From JAVBRD01 sp031548365 (lineage in GTDB: Bacteria > Bacillota > Clostridia > Christensenellales > UBA1750): a DNA stretch of 64,000 nt. A model generated the notes under the pieces. It had not been told where the DNA came from. It did not search any database and saw only the letters and a list, made by a program, of their open reading frames with translations. The stretch lies in the NCBI GenBank assembly GCA_031548365.1, contig JAVBRD010000002.1:62001-126000 (forward strand). Direction: 5' to 3'. The translations under genes and the position numbers were made by a program. Each line of letters starts with the position of its first letter. The first letter of the stretch is position 1. Positions 8,327-16,812 of the stretch are shown piece after piece.

Positions 8327-10189
8327 ATGCTCAAGCAAGCCGTGTTTTCGTGTGATCTGAACAAAGCGCTTCTGAAACGGGAGGACTACAAGCCTTTCCC
8401 CAAATACGGCGACCGCGCCGCGTGGGAAGGGTTAGACGGCGAAGCCAAGGCGTACTACACGGGCGTGGGACAAACCCTCAAAGGCTGCGATTTCCCAGCG
8501 TTGACCGCCGTCCGCTACATGGACTTTTACCGCAACGGCGACCGCGAAAAGTACCAGATCCCCTACTTCGACCGCCGCGCAAGACTCTCCATGTTGACCG
8601 TAGCCGAGTGCGTCGCGGGTGACGGCGAGCTGATCGACGACATCATTAACGGCGTGTGGGCGGTCTGCGAGGAGACGAGTTGGGTCTTGCCCGCGCACAT
8701 CAATCACTCGCAGCAACAGGCGCGCGTCAACGAACTGCCTGACATCGAGCTGCCCGTGTACATCGACCTTTTCTCCGCGGCGACCGGTTCCCTGCTCACC
8801 TGGGTTTACTACCTGCTGGGCGACGCCATCGCGGAGCGCTCCCCTCTGGTCAAGCGACGCATTGAGATCGAGATCAAGCGGCGCATTCTTGACCCCTATT
8901 TGGCCGACGACAGCTTCGGCTGGAAGGGGCTTGAGCACGACAGGCCGGTCAACAACTGGAACCCGTGGATCAACTCCAACGTGCTTCCCGCGTTCCTTGT
9001 GCTTGAAGCGGACGACGCGGCGCGCGTGGAGGGCGTCAAGCGCACGGCCGCTTCTACACAGCGCTTTTTGGACTTCTACTTCGACGACGGCGGGTGCGAC
9101 GAGGGGCCGGGGTACTTCGGCGTGGCGGGCGCGTCGCTGCTGGACTATCTGGAGATCATTCATTACGCCACGCGCGGGGCTGTGAACCTCTACGATCAGC
9201 CGCTCATCGCGGCCATTGCCAAGTACATCTACCGAGTGCACATCGCGGGGAGCTACTTTGTCAACTTCGCCGACGCGGCAGCGCGGGTGCGCGTCAGCGC
9301 CGGGTTACTGGAGCGCGCGGGGCAGGCCATCGGCGATGTAGACCTCACGGCGTTCGCGCGGCGGCAGATCAGGAGTGGCGCGAGCGACAAGCCCTTTGTG
9401 GGCAACCACAACACCGAGTACCGCACGCTCAAAAACATCCTCACCTGCGACGCCTCCGTCCCCGGCGATCGCGTGGTCGCGCCGCTTGACCACTACTTCA
9501 GCGGCATACAGGTGATGATCGCGCGGCAGTACAAAGACAGCGAGCGCGGGGTTTTCGTTGCGGCGAAAGGCGGGAACAACGCCGAGAGCCACAACCACAA
9601 CGACATCGGCAATTTCATCATCTACAAGGACGGAAAACCCGTGATCATCGACGTGGGTGTGGAGACGTACACGAAGAAAACCTTCAGCCCGCAGCGGTAC
9701 GAAATATGGACCATGCAGTCCAGCCACCATAACCTGCCCTCCGTGGGCGGTGCGGATCAAGCGCCCGGCAAGGAGTGCGCCGCGCGGGAGGTCGTCCACA
9801 GCGCCGACGGCACGGTGAGCGCGCTTGCGATGGACATCGCGGGGGCTTACCCGGGTGAGGCGGGCATCAAGCGGCTGTTCAGGCGGGTGCGGTTAGACCG
9901 CCGGGACGGCTCGGTCGAGGTTTCCGATGCGTTTTCGCTCGCCTCGCCTCAGACGATCACATCCCATATCATGTGCTTTAACACGCCCGAGATCGCGCGC
10001 GAAGGCGAGATTGATCTGGGCGGCATGACGCTTGGCTATGATCCCACGCTGTTCACGGCTCGCTCCGAGCCCATCGCGCTGACCGACGCGTCGCTCACGC
10101 ACGCATGGGGCGTCAACACGCTCTATCGCGTGCTGCTCACGGCCAAGTCAACATCCTCTGAAGGGCAATACGTGCTCAGGTTTGTCTGA
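8327..10189 (+). CDS. heparinase II/III-family polysaccharide lyase (copy 1)
   Basis: The 620-residue protein starts at ATG 8327 after a GAAGGAGG ribosome site. The N-terminal part (about 1-360) is helical and matches the alpha/alpha toroid of alginate/heparinase-type lyases. The C-terminal part contains the conserved stretch AESHNHNDIGNF near residues 420-432, followed by GKPVIIDVGVETY, typical of the heparinase II/III beta-domain. These enzymes cleave uronic-acid-containing polysaccharides by beta-elimination. The lack of a signal peptide suggests an intracellular enzyme acting on imported oligosaccharides, in contrast to secreted heparinases. A close paralogue lies at 16813-18687. The exact substrate cannot be read from the sequence. 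Confidence 0.88.
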   Translation: MLKQAVFSCDLNKALLKREDYKPFPKYGDRAAWEGLDGEAKAYYTGVGQTLKGCDFPALTAVRYMDFYRNGDREKYQIPYFDRRARLSMLTVAECVAGDGELIDDIINGVWAVCEETSWVLPAHINHSQQQARVNELPDIELPVYIDLFSAATGSLLTWVYYLLGDAIAERSPLVKRRIEIEIKRRILDPYLADDSFGWKGLEHDRPVNNWNPWINSNVLPAFLVLEADDAARVEGVKRTAASTQRFLDFYFDDGGCDEGPGYFGVAGASLLDYLEIIHYATRGAVNLYDQPLIAAIAKYIYRVHIAGSYFVNFADAAARVRVSAGLLERAGQAIGDVDLTAFARRQIRSGASDKPFVGNHNTEYRTLKNILTCDASVPGDRVVAPLDHYFSGIQVMIARQYKDSERGVFVAAKGGNNAESHNHNDIGNFIIYKDGKPVIIDVGVETYTKKTFSPQRYEIWTMQSSHHNLPSVGGADQAPGKECAAREVVHSADGTVSALAMDIAGAYPGEAGIKRLFRRVRLDRRDGSVEVSDAFSLASPQTITSHIMCFNTPEIAREGEIDLGGMTLGYDPTLFTARSEPIALTDASLTHAWGVNTLYRVLLTAKSTSSEGQYVLRFV

Positions 10190-10277
10190 GGTCCCGCGCA
10201 CAGCGCCGGGCTCACTGTCTTTATCAAACCACAGGGGTTTGCCAAGGGGATCCTCTCCATGGCGACGCTTCGCGGAT

Positions 10278-10317
10278 AAAGAGCGGGGATGCGGCAAACG
10301 CCGCATCCCCGCTCTTT
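10278..10317. terminator. bidirectional terminator between convergent genes
   Basis: A perfect 18-bp stem (10278-10295 with 10300-10317, core GCGGGGATGCGGC) has a four-base AAAC loop and A/T ends on both sides. It separates the heparinase-like gene from the convergent AraC-type regulator and would serve both. Confidence 0.85.
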
Positions 10318-10346
10318 GTGTATCAAAACGCAGACGTTTCCCGCGT

Positions 10347-12710
10347 TCACAGCGTGTTTTTGTGTTCCGACCGCGCGTTGAACATCGCACCAAGATGCGG
10401 CGCGGGGTTGGACGCCGCCCAATCGCCGTCGCGGTTGAGCTTCCTGTACTGCCCGGGCGTCGCACCCGTGCGCTCCTTGAAGATGCGGTTGAAGTATGCC
10501 GGCTGGTAGTAGCCCAGCCGGGAGGCGATGTCCGCCACGTTCAGGTCGGTCTCGGCCAGCAAGCGCATGGCGCGTTCCAGTTTCGTCGCCGTGACGAAAC
10601 TTTGATAATGCTCCCCTGTGCACTCTTTGAACAAACGCGACAAGTGGCCCGAGCTGATGCCAAACGCCTCCGCCACCGCCTTTTGCGTCACGTCCTCCTC
10701 GATGTGTTCCACGATGTGATTCCTGATGCGCTCGATGTATCCCACCTGCATCGCGCCGCGTTGGCCATCCGCCACAAGACTGATCACCGACATCAGATCG
10801 CCGATCCACTCCAGATAGTCGTCGGCAGTGTCGGCGCGCAAGAGACCCTCGGCGAACGCGCGGCGCTCGGGCTGATTCAAGTCAACGCCCATGGACGCCG
10901 ACACGCGCATCAGTGCGTTGATCACCGTGTTGATCGCGATGCTCGCGCTCTCCCATGTCGCGCATTCCCGCCTGCACTTGTCGATGTGATCTCGTACCAG
11001 CCGCTGCACATCGGCGGCGCGGCCCGCGCGCATGTGCGCCTCGATTTCGGCAATGGTCTCAAGGGAGATCATGCTGTGCGCGCGCCCGGAAACCCTGTCC
11101 GGCGTAAAGACCTGACCGGCGGGGTACAAAAAAGCGTATTCCATGGCCGACGACGCGGCCGTGTAGCTCTGGGTCAGCTGGGTTAGAGAGGAAACCGGGC
11201 TGGCAACCGCGATGTTCAGGCGCGCGCCGAGCATCTGCTGCAGGTGACCTAGCAGCGGCTCGATTCTGGCCGTCACCTCCCCCGGGTCAGCCGCGTTGAC
11301 CAGACACAGCACCGCGTCATGGCTCACCGGCGCGCCCATCACCGTGCACTGTCCTCCAGCGAAAAAGCGCTTGACCAGATCGACACTCACGGACAAAAAC
11401 CCTTCGATATTGGCCGCGCCCAGCGCCTTGACCTGACGCACGGAAAAGCGCACGACGAACAGCACATGCCAAGGGTACTCAAAGCGCATGAACAGTGACT
11501 TCATGCGCGTGTCGGCGTCCGCCGGGCTGGCCATTTGATCGGTGATGACGCCAAAAAGGAACTTCTGCTCCTGCATGGCCGTATCGGCGCTCAGCGCTTC
11601 CCGGGCATCCTCCAACTCGTGCGTGACGCGGCGGATGGCCCACGTGATGGTCTCCACGTCGCCCTCGCCTTCCTCGTCGTTCCCAACGCGCACAATACGG
11701 GAGACGAGGGTGTTGAAAGGACGAAACAGCCGCGCGCCCACCAGCACGGCGGACAACAGCGACATGAGCACCAGCGCTACCGCCACCGCTGATATCATCG
11801 CGTAAAACTCGTTAACCGGCCGCAGGAACACGTTGAGCGGCACGATCACCGCGTACGCCCAGTCTCCCCGCTTCGACGGCGCCCACGCCGCCATGATCTC
11901 CCCCGATCCTGTCTTGACCCGCTTGAGCCCCGGCCTGACCAGCTCTTCCCTGCTGAGCGCTCCGTGAGGGATGTCCGCGCCTGGCTCAGCGTACAGCGCT
12001 TCGCCCGTGTCGCTCAAGATGACCAGCCGCCCTCCGATGTCGTGCACAACCGGTTCGATCATCTCGCGGTAGAGTCCGGGGCTGACGTTGACCACAAGCA
12101 CACCCGCGGGCTTTCCCTGGATGTAGAGCGTCTGGCGATAGGAAGGAACGCTTTGCGCGCGGTCAAAGATGTCGTAATTCCCCCAGGGCGCGCCGTTTGG
12201 GTCGCGCGCCTGCTCAAAACGCGCCAAATCAAAGTAGCGCGCGTAGGGATTGCCTGGTTTTGTTAACCCGAAGTACACGCCTCCCTGTGAGGAAACGAGC
12301 GTGTCGTTGACATAGGAGTACACATAAAGGCTCTTGATCAAACCGCTGAGCTTCACCGTGAGATCCAGCTGCGTATAAACCTTCAGCGGCATCACGCCTT
12401 GCGCCTCGGCGGGGAGGACAAACAGGGGCTGGTGCGGGCGGGACTCGAGCAGCAGCTGTTCCACGGCATACAGCGATGCGACCTGCGCGATGTCGTCGTC
12501 AAAACGGTCGCTGATCTTGGAAGCGCTGTGGCCGATGGAGCCGGTAATGCCTTCCACCATGCGCGCGCTGGAATAGCGCGCCGCCGCCGTGATCACCACC
12601 GCGATCACGACCAGAATGAGCAGGCTGTAAAACAGGATGACGCGCGCGCCCAACCATTTTTTGAGAAACAATGAAGGCCGCAAAACCTCACCTCGCCATT
12701 CGCTGAACAA
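10347..12710 (-). CDS. membrane-anchored AraC-family sensor-regulator
   Basis: This 787-residue protein likely senses an extracellular sugar signal and controls the neighbouring transporter and lyase genes. A membrane segment (VILFYSLLILVVIAVVITA) lies near residues 24-42, followed by an extracytoplasmic Cache-like sensor to about 290. A second membrane segment (ISAVAVALVLMSLLSAVLVG) and a linker follow, and a C-terminal AraC DNA-binding domain with two helix-turn-helix units lies at about 670-770. This layout is common in Clostridia and Paenibacillus next to LplB/YtcP ABC systems. The start is uncertain: the longest frame begins with TTG 12710, and TTG 12683 or 12671 lie nearer a GGTGAGG site. 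It is the only clear - strand gene and sits opposite the transporter promoter. Confidence 0.88.
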   Translation of the reverse strand: MFSEWRGEVLRPSLFLKKWLGARVILFYSLLILVVIAVVITAAARYSSARMVEGITGSIGHSASKISDRFDDDIAQVASLYAVEQLLLESRPHQPLFVLPAEAQGVMPLKVYTQLDLTVKLSGLIKSLYVYSYVNDTLVSSQGGVYFGLTKPGNPYARYFDLARFEQARDPNGAPWGNYDIFDRAQSVPSYRQTLYIQGKPAGVLVVNVSPGLYREMIEPVVHDIGGRLVILSDTGEALYAEPGADIPHGALSREELVRPGLKRVKTGSGEIMAAWAPSKRGDWAYAVIVPLNVFLRPVNEFYAMISAVAVALVLMSLLSAVLVGARLFRPFNTLVSRIVRVGNDEEGEGDVETITWAIRRVTHELEDAREALSADTAMQEQKFLFGVITDQMASPADADTRMKSLFMRFEYPWHVLFVVRFSVRQVKALGAANIEGFLSVSVDLVKRFFAGGQCTVMGAPVSHDAVLCLVNAADPGEVTARIEPLLGHLQQMLGARLNIAVASPVSSLTQLTQSYTAASSAMEYAFLYPAGQVFTPDRVSGRAHSMISLETIAEIEAHMRAGRAADVQRLVRDHIDKCRRECATWESASIAINTVINALMRVSASMGVDLNQPERRAFAEGLLRADTADDYLEWIGDLMSVISLVADGQRGAMQVGYIERIRNHIVEHIEEDVTQKAVAEAFGISSGHLSRLFKECTGEHYQSFVTATKLERAMRLLAETDLNVADIASRLGYYQPAYFNRIFKERTGATPGQYRKLNRDGDWAASNPAPHLGAMFNARSEHKNTL

Positions 12711-12927
12711 TTTTTCGCGACATAGCCGCTCGCAATCAGTCAGTCGGTCAGCTGGGTTAGTCTAAAATTGTCACGAAGTAGCAGGAATAGCAGCAGACGG
12801 CGGTAAGAGCCGCTATGGGCGGGGCGGCCATCAGACGAAGGCCGGGACAAAACGAACGTCTTGATTAATTGTACCCACCTCAAGGCCCGAAGTCAAATTA
12901 GTGTATGAAATCGCAGGAGATTGACGG

Positions 12928-12956
12928 GTCACACACGGGCTTGCGTGTTTTATAAT
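12928..12956 (+). promoter_or_regulatory. promoter of the ABC transporter operon
   Basis: TATAAT (12951-12956) is preceded at 17 bases by GTCACA (12928-12933, four of six matches to TTGACA). A start near 12963 would give a leader of about 26 bases before GTG 12989. A TTGACG at 12921 is 24 bases away, too far to pair with this -10. Confidence 0.6.
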
Positions 12957-12988
12957 GAGCAAGTAAGAGTCTGAGAGGAGGAAGTCCC

Positions 12989-13930
12989 GTGACGCAGATC
13001 AAAAGGACCGCTGTCACGCCGGGGACGCTCAGTGCAAAAAAACGGTTCATTAAGTACCACGAGCTCTTCCTGATGCTGCTCATCCCGATGGCTTACTACA
13101 TCATCTTCCATTATGTGCCCATGTACGGCATCATCATTGCGTTCAAAGACTTCAACCTGATGAAGGGCATCATGAACAGCCCGTGGGCGGGGATGAAGTA
13201 CTTCAGGCAGGTATGGGCCAACCCCATGTTCTTTCAGGCGTTCAACAACACGCTCATCATCAGCGGGCTCAAACTGGTGATCACTTTCCCTGCGCCCGTT
13301 TTGCTGGCGTTGCTGCTCAACGAGATCGGCAGTATGAAGTTCAAGCGAGTGGTGCAGACAGTATCCTATCTGCATCACTTCATCTCCTGGGTGGTGCTCT
13401 CCGCCATCGTCATCAACTTTTTGTCCCCTTCGGTGGGACCAGTCAACGCGCTGATCAAGTCGCTGGGGGGCGACTCCATTAATTTTGTGGCTGATAAACG
13501 CTATTTTAGAACGGTGCTGGTGGTCTCTACGCTGTGGAAGAGCGTCGGCTGGGGGACAATTGTGTACCTGGCGGCGTTCTCGGCGATCAACCCGGAGCTT
13601 TACGAGGCAGCGGTCCTGGACGGTGCCGGGCGCTTTCGGCAGACCATCCACGTGACAATCCCGGCCATCATGCCCGTGGTGACCATCATGCTCATCTTCG
13701 CCGTGGGCGGCATCATCAACGACGACTTCGACCAGATTTACAACCTTTACAATCAGGCGGTCACCAGCGTCTCGGAGGTCATCTCCACGTATGTCTACAA
13801 GATCGGGTTATTGCAGATGAACTACTCTTTCGGCGCGGCGGTAGGCGTGTTCAAGAACGTGATCGCGTTCGCGCTGGTCGTCATGACCAACGCGATCGCA
13901 AAGAAAGTCAGCGACTACGGCATTTGGTAA
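12989..13930 (+). CDS. ABC sugar transporter permease, LplB-type
   Basis: This 313-residue inner-membrane permease starts at GTG 12989 behind GAGGAGG. About six membrane segments are visible. The opening FLMLLIPMAYYIIFHYVP and YGIIIAFKDFN are hallmarks of the LplB group of carbohydrate permeases. The cytoplasmic EAA loop reads EAAVLDGAGRFRQTIHVTIP and would dock the ATPase. No ATPase gene is present; such systems commonly share a global MsmX-type ATPase encoded elsewhere. It forms an operon with the next two genes and the second heparinase-like gene. Confidence 0.92.
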   Translation: MTQIKRTAVTPGTLSAKKRFIKYHELFLMLLIPMAYYIIFHYVPMYGIIIAFKDFNLMKGIMNSPWAGMKYFRQVWANPMFFQAFNNTLIISGLKLVITFPAPVLLALLLNEIGSMKFKRVVQTVSYLHHFISWVVLSAIVINFLSPSVGPVNALIKSLGGDSINFVADKRYFRTVLVVSTLWKSVGWGTIVYLAAFSAINPELYEAAVLDGAGRFRQTIHVTIPAIMPVVTIMLIFAVGGIINDDFDQIYNLYNQAVTSVSEVISTYVYKIGLLQMNYSFGAAVGVFKNVIAFALVVMTNAIAKKVSDYGIW

Positions 13931-13943
13931 AGGAGGTTCATTG

Positions 13944-14822
13944 ATGCTCAAAACGCGCGGTGAGAAGACGTTCGCTGTCTTCAATTACCTGTTCATGACC
14001 GTTCTGGCGTTGCTGTTCATCTACCCCATGTGGGACGTGGTGCGCATCTCCTTTTCCTCCGCCGCGGACGTCGGCCGGATGGGGTTTAAGCTGTGGCCGG
14101 GCGAATTTAGCCTGGTGGGATACAGGTTCGTCATAGCCAACGAGTTCATCTGGAGCGGGTACAAAAACACAATTATCCGGCTTGCGCTCGCGGTTCCCAT
14201 CTCCATGGCCAGCATGATCCTGTGCGCCTACCCCCTGGCCCGGCGCGATTTGCCGCTCCGAACGCCGGTGACGCTGTTTATCGTGTTCACCATGTTTTTT
14301 TCGGGCGGCCTCATCCCCGGCTACATGCTCATCAGGAACCTGAACATGTACAACACCATCTGGGCTCTCGTGCTACCGGGGGCCATTCCCACGTTTTCCA
14401 TGCTGATCATGCGCAACAACTTTCTGTCGATTCCCGAAGAGCTGGAAGAATCGGCGCGCATAGACGGCGCGAACTATACGCGCACGCTGATCTCCATCGT
14501 GCTGCCGCTCTCTACGGCCATTCTGGCTACGGTGGCGCTGTGGACGATCGTGGGGCACTGGAACGCGTGGTTCGACAACCTGCTGTACATCAAAAACGGA
14601 CAGGACTACGGGCTTCAGGCCATTTTGCGCAAGATCATCATTGACGCGCAGCCATCGTACTCGCCCGACCGCATACCTGGCGAGGAGCTGGCCGTGCTGC
14701 CCAGCGCGGACGTGACCAAATGCGCGACGATCATTGTGTCCACGCTCCCCATCCTGTGCTTTTACCCGTTTGTGCAGAAGTACTTTGTCAAAGGCGTTAT
14801 GGTGGGCGGGCTAAAAGGCTGA
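13944..14822 (+). CDS. ABC sugar transporter permease, YtcP-type
   Basis: This is the second permease subunit, 292 residues. ATG 13944 is preferred because AGGAGG lies at 13931-13936; a TTG codon immediately before it extends the frame by one residue. Six membrane segments are visible, with the EAA loop reading EESARIDGANYTRTLISIVLP. The C-terminus QKYFVKGVMVGGLKG is the usual ending of this family. It pairs with the preceding LplB-type subunit, 13 bases upstream. Confidence 0.92.
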   Translation: MLKTRGEKTFAVFNYLFMTVLALLFIYPMWDVVRISFSSAADVGRMGFKLWPGEFSLVGYRFVIANEFIWSGYKNTIIRLALAVPISMASMILCAYPLARRDLPLRTPVTLFIVFTMFFSGGLIPGYMLIRNLNMYNTIWALVLPGAIPTFSMLIMRNNFLSIPEELEESARIDGANYTRTLISIVLPLSTAILATVALWTIVGHWNAWFDNLLYIKNGQDYGLQAILRKIIIDAQPSYSPDRIPGEELAVLPSADVTKCATIIVSTLPILCFYPFVQKYFVKGVMVGGLKG

Positions 14823-14838
14823 GCCCCATACGGCGGAA

Positions 14839-14860
14839 CTAAAAGGGACGCACCTTTTAG
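14839..14860 (+). other. intra-operon stem-loop between permease and binding-protein genes
   Basis: CTAAAAGG and CCTTTTAG form a perfect 8-bp stem with a six-base loop. It may tune relative expression by mRNA processing or stability. Confidence 0.4.
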
Positions 14861-14883
14861 ATAAATATTAAGGAGGAAACGCA

Positions 14884-16593
14884 ATGAAGAGAACCCTGGC
14901 CATCGTCTTGGTGTTGCTCTCCATCTTCGCGCTAGCGGCGTGTCAGGCAACGCCGCCTGCCGCAACACCCGTTCCGGCCGCACCCACAGCGGCTCCAGCT
15001 GCGCCATCGGCGGCTCCGGCCGCACCCACAGCTGCTCCGGCCGCACCCACGGCTGCTCCGGCTGCGCCAACGGCGGCTCCCACCGCTCCCCCGGCAGCCA
15101 AACCGCCCATGAAAATCTCATGGGTGCCGCAGAATGACGCCCCCATCGACATGACTTCTCCCGGCGTGGTCGAGTTCCAAAAGCGCATGAACATCGAGAT
15201 CGAGTTCGTGTATCTGGAGCGTGCGCAGATGGCCGACCTTTTGCAGCTGCGCGTGGCCACGGGCGAGATACCCGACGTTATGTGGCTCGTGGGCAACCGC
15301 ACGCTGGCAACCAACTTCGCCAAGCAGGGTGTGCTGGCTGAGATCCCCCCGGAGTACGTCAAGGAAAAAATGCCGGTGACGTGGGCCGGTACCAACGAGA
15401 TCTGCGGCGAAGACACCTGGAAGATCAACGAAATCGACGGTAAAAACTACGGCATCCCCACGCCGTTTGGCGAGAACATCTACCCCTTCACGCCCATCAT
15501 CCGCGACGACTGGCTCAAAAAAGTGGGCATCAACGCGCTGCCCGTGACCCTTGAAGAGCACGAAAAGGCGTTCTACGCCTTCGTGAACGACGATCCTGAC
15601 GGAAATGGGAAAAAGGACACCTACGCCCTCTCCCGCACGGGCATGAACATCGTGTTCGGCGCGTTCGGCGGCATACCCATGAACGCCGCCTGGACGCGCA
15701 AGGGCGACGAGGTGGTCTACGCCGCAACCATGCCTGAAATGTTCGAAGCGCTCAAACTCCTCAACAAGTGGTACAAGGACGGCCTGATCGACCCCGAGTT
15801 CATCACAGGTGAGAACAAAGGTCAGAGCTGGGCCAACACAGTCCCCTTCTGGAATGGCCTGATCGGCTACTCCTCCCCCGGCATGTACTACCACATCCGC
15901 GGGCCTCTCAACCCCAACGATCCCAAAGACCTCGGCGGCGCGAACTACCAGCAGTTCAAAGCCATCCAAGGACCCGACGCGACGTTCACCACCATCAAGC
16001 CCATGGTGGGGCCGCAAGGGAAGTCGGGCTCCGTGCTCTGGGGCACGGAGGGCGCTGTGCCGGACCTGACGCTGAGCGTTCTCCTTGAAAAGGATCGAGA
16101 GAAATATGACCGCATCCTTGAAATCGCCGAAGCGCAAAACAGGGATTTCGACCTGTACCTGTTGTGCACCAGGGGCGTGGAGGGCAAAGAGTACGAAAAG
16201 ACCAACGACCCCAAGCAGCCCTACCGCTCGCTGCTGGACACCTCCGACAACCTGATCAGCGCCAAGCACGGTCTTGGTTTGGCGGGAATGATGATGTCGC
16301 GCAACAACCTCAAGTTCATCGCCGACGCCGCCAACCAATACGAGGTGGAGTACAAAAAACAGTTCCTGGATTGGCCGGGCTACACCAGCTTCGTCCGCCT
16401 CTCCCTGCCCTCGGACGCGCAGTTCAACTCGCAGATCAACACCGCGCGCGACGAGGCGTATTGGAGCTTCGTGACCGGACAGCGCCCCTGCACCGACGCT
16501 GAGTGGGCGAAGTTCCTCGGAGAGCTGGATGCACTGGGCCTGAAGACCCTGACGAGCGAAGCCAACGAGTATCTCGCGAAATACTACAAGTAA
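14884..16593 (+). CDS. extracellular sugar-binding lipoprotein of the ABC transporter
   Basis: This 569-residue lipoprotein would capture oligosaccharides outside the membrane and deliver them to the two permeases. ATG 14884 follows AAGGAGG. The signal peptide ends in a lipobox, LAAC, at residues 17-20, so Cys20 would carry the lipid. Residues 21-75 are a low-complexity linker of AAP/APTAAP units, longer than usual for the family. The remaining roughly 490 residues match the LplA type of large solute-binding proteins, with PDVMWLVGNR near the start of the fold. Its position after the permeases and before a lyase gene fits a polysaccharide-use operon. Confidence 0.9.
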   Translation: MKRTLAIVLVLLSIFALAACQATPPAATPVPAAPTAAPAAPSAAPAAPTAAPAAPTAAPAAPTAAPTAPPAAKPPMKISWVPQNDAPIDMTSPGVVEFQKRMNIEIEFVYLERAQMADLLQLRVATGEIPDVMWLVGNRTLATNFAKQGVLAEIPPEYVKEKMPVTWAGTNEICGEDTWKINEIDGKNYGIPTPFGENIYPFTPIIRDDWLKKVGINALPVTLEEHEKAFYAFVNDDPDGNGKKDTYALSRTGMNIVFGAFGGIPMNAAWTRKGDEVVYAATMPEMFEALKLLNKWYKDGLIDPEFITGENKGQSWANTVPFWNGLIGYSSPGMYYHIRGPLNPNDPKDLGGANYQQFKAIQGPDATFTTIKPMVGPQGKSGSVLWGTEGAVPDLTLSVLLEKDREKYDRILEIAEAQNRDFDLYLLCTRGVEGKEYEKTNDPKQPYRSLLDTSDNLISAKHGLGLAGMMMSRNNLKFIADAANQYEVEYKKQFLDWPGYTSFVRLSLPSDAQFNSQINTARDEAYWSFVTGQRPCTDAEWAKFLGELDALGLKTLTSEANEYLAKYYK

Positions 16594-16752
16594 CCGCCGG
16601 AGGCAAGGGATGTCGATCCCCTTGAAAGCAAACGGGGCGTTCGACTCAATGATTTTCGCAAAACCGAACGCGGCCGGTTTATCCACTGTTTAACTCTTTG
16701 GTAAATGCCGCGGCAGTCACCGGTGGTTACCAGGGCGTATGGCAATACGCGC

Positions 16753-16791
16753 CGGGTGCCCTGAGCGCTGAGCGCGCAGGGCACCCGATTT
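16753..16791 (+). terminator. hairpin after the binding-protein gene (attenuator or partial terminator)
   Basis: CGGGTGCCCTG (16753-16763) and CAGGGCACCCG (16777-16787) form a perfect 11-bp stem with an inner GCGC pairing. Only a short ATTTT follows. It lies just before the second heparinase-like gene and probably reduces read-through or stabilises the upstream mRNA. Confidence 0.55.
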
Positions 16792-16812
16792 TGCTTGAGG
16801 GAGGAACACAAA

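Noticed and set aside
12921..12926. TTGACG as the -35 box of the transporter promoter
   Set aside because: It lies 24 bases from the TATAAT, outside normal spacing; GTCACA at 17 bases is a better fit.
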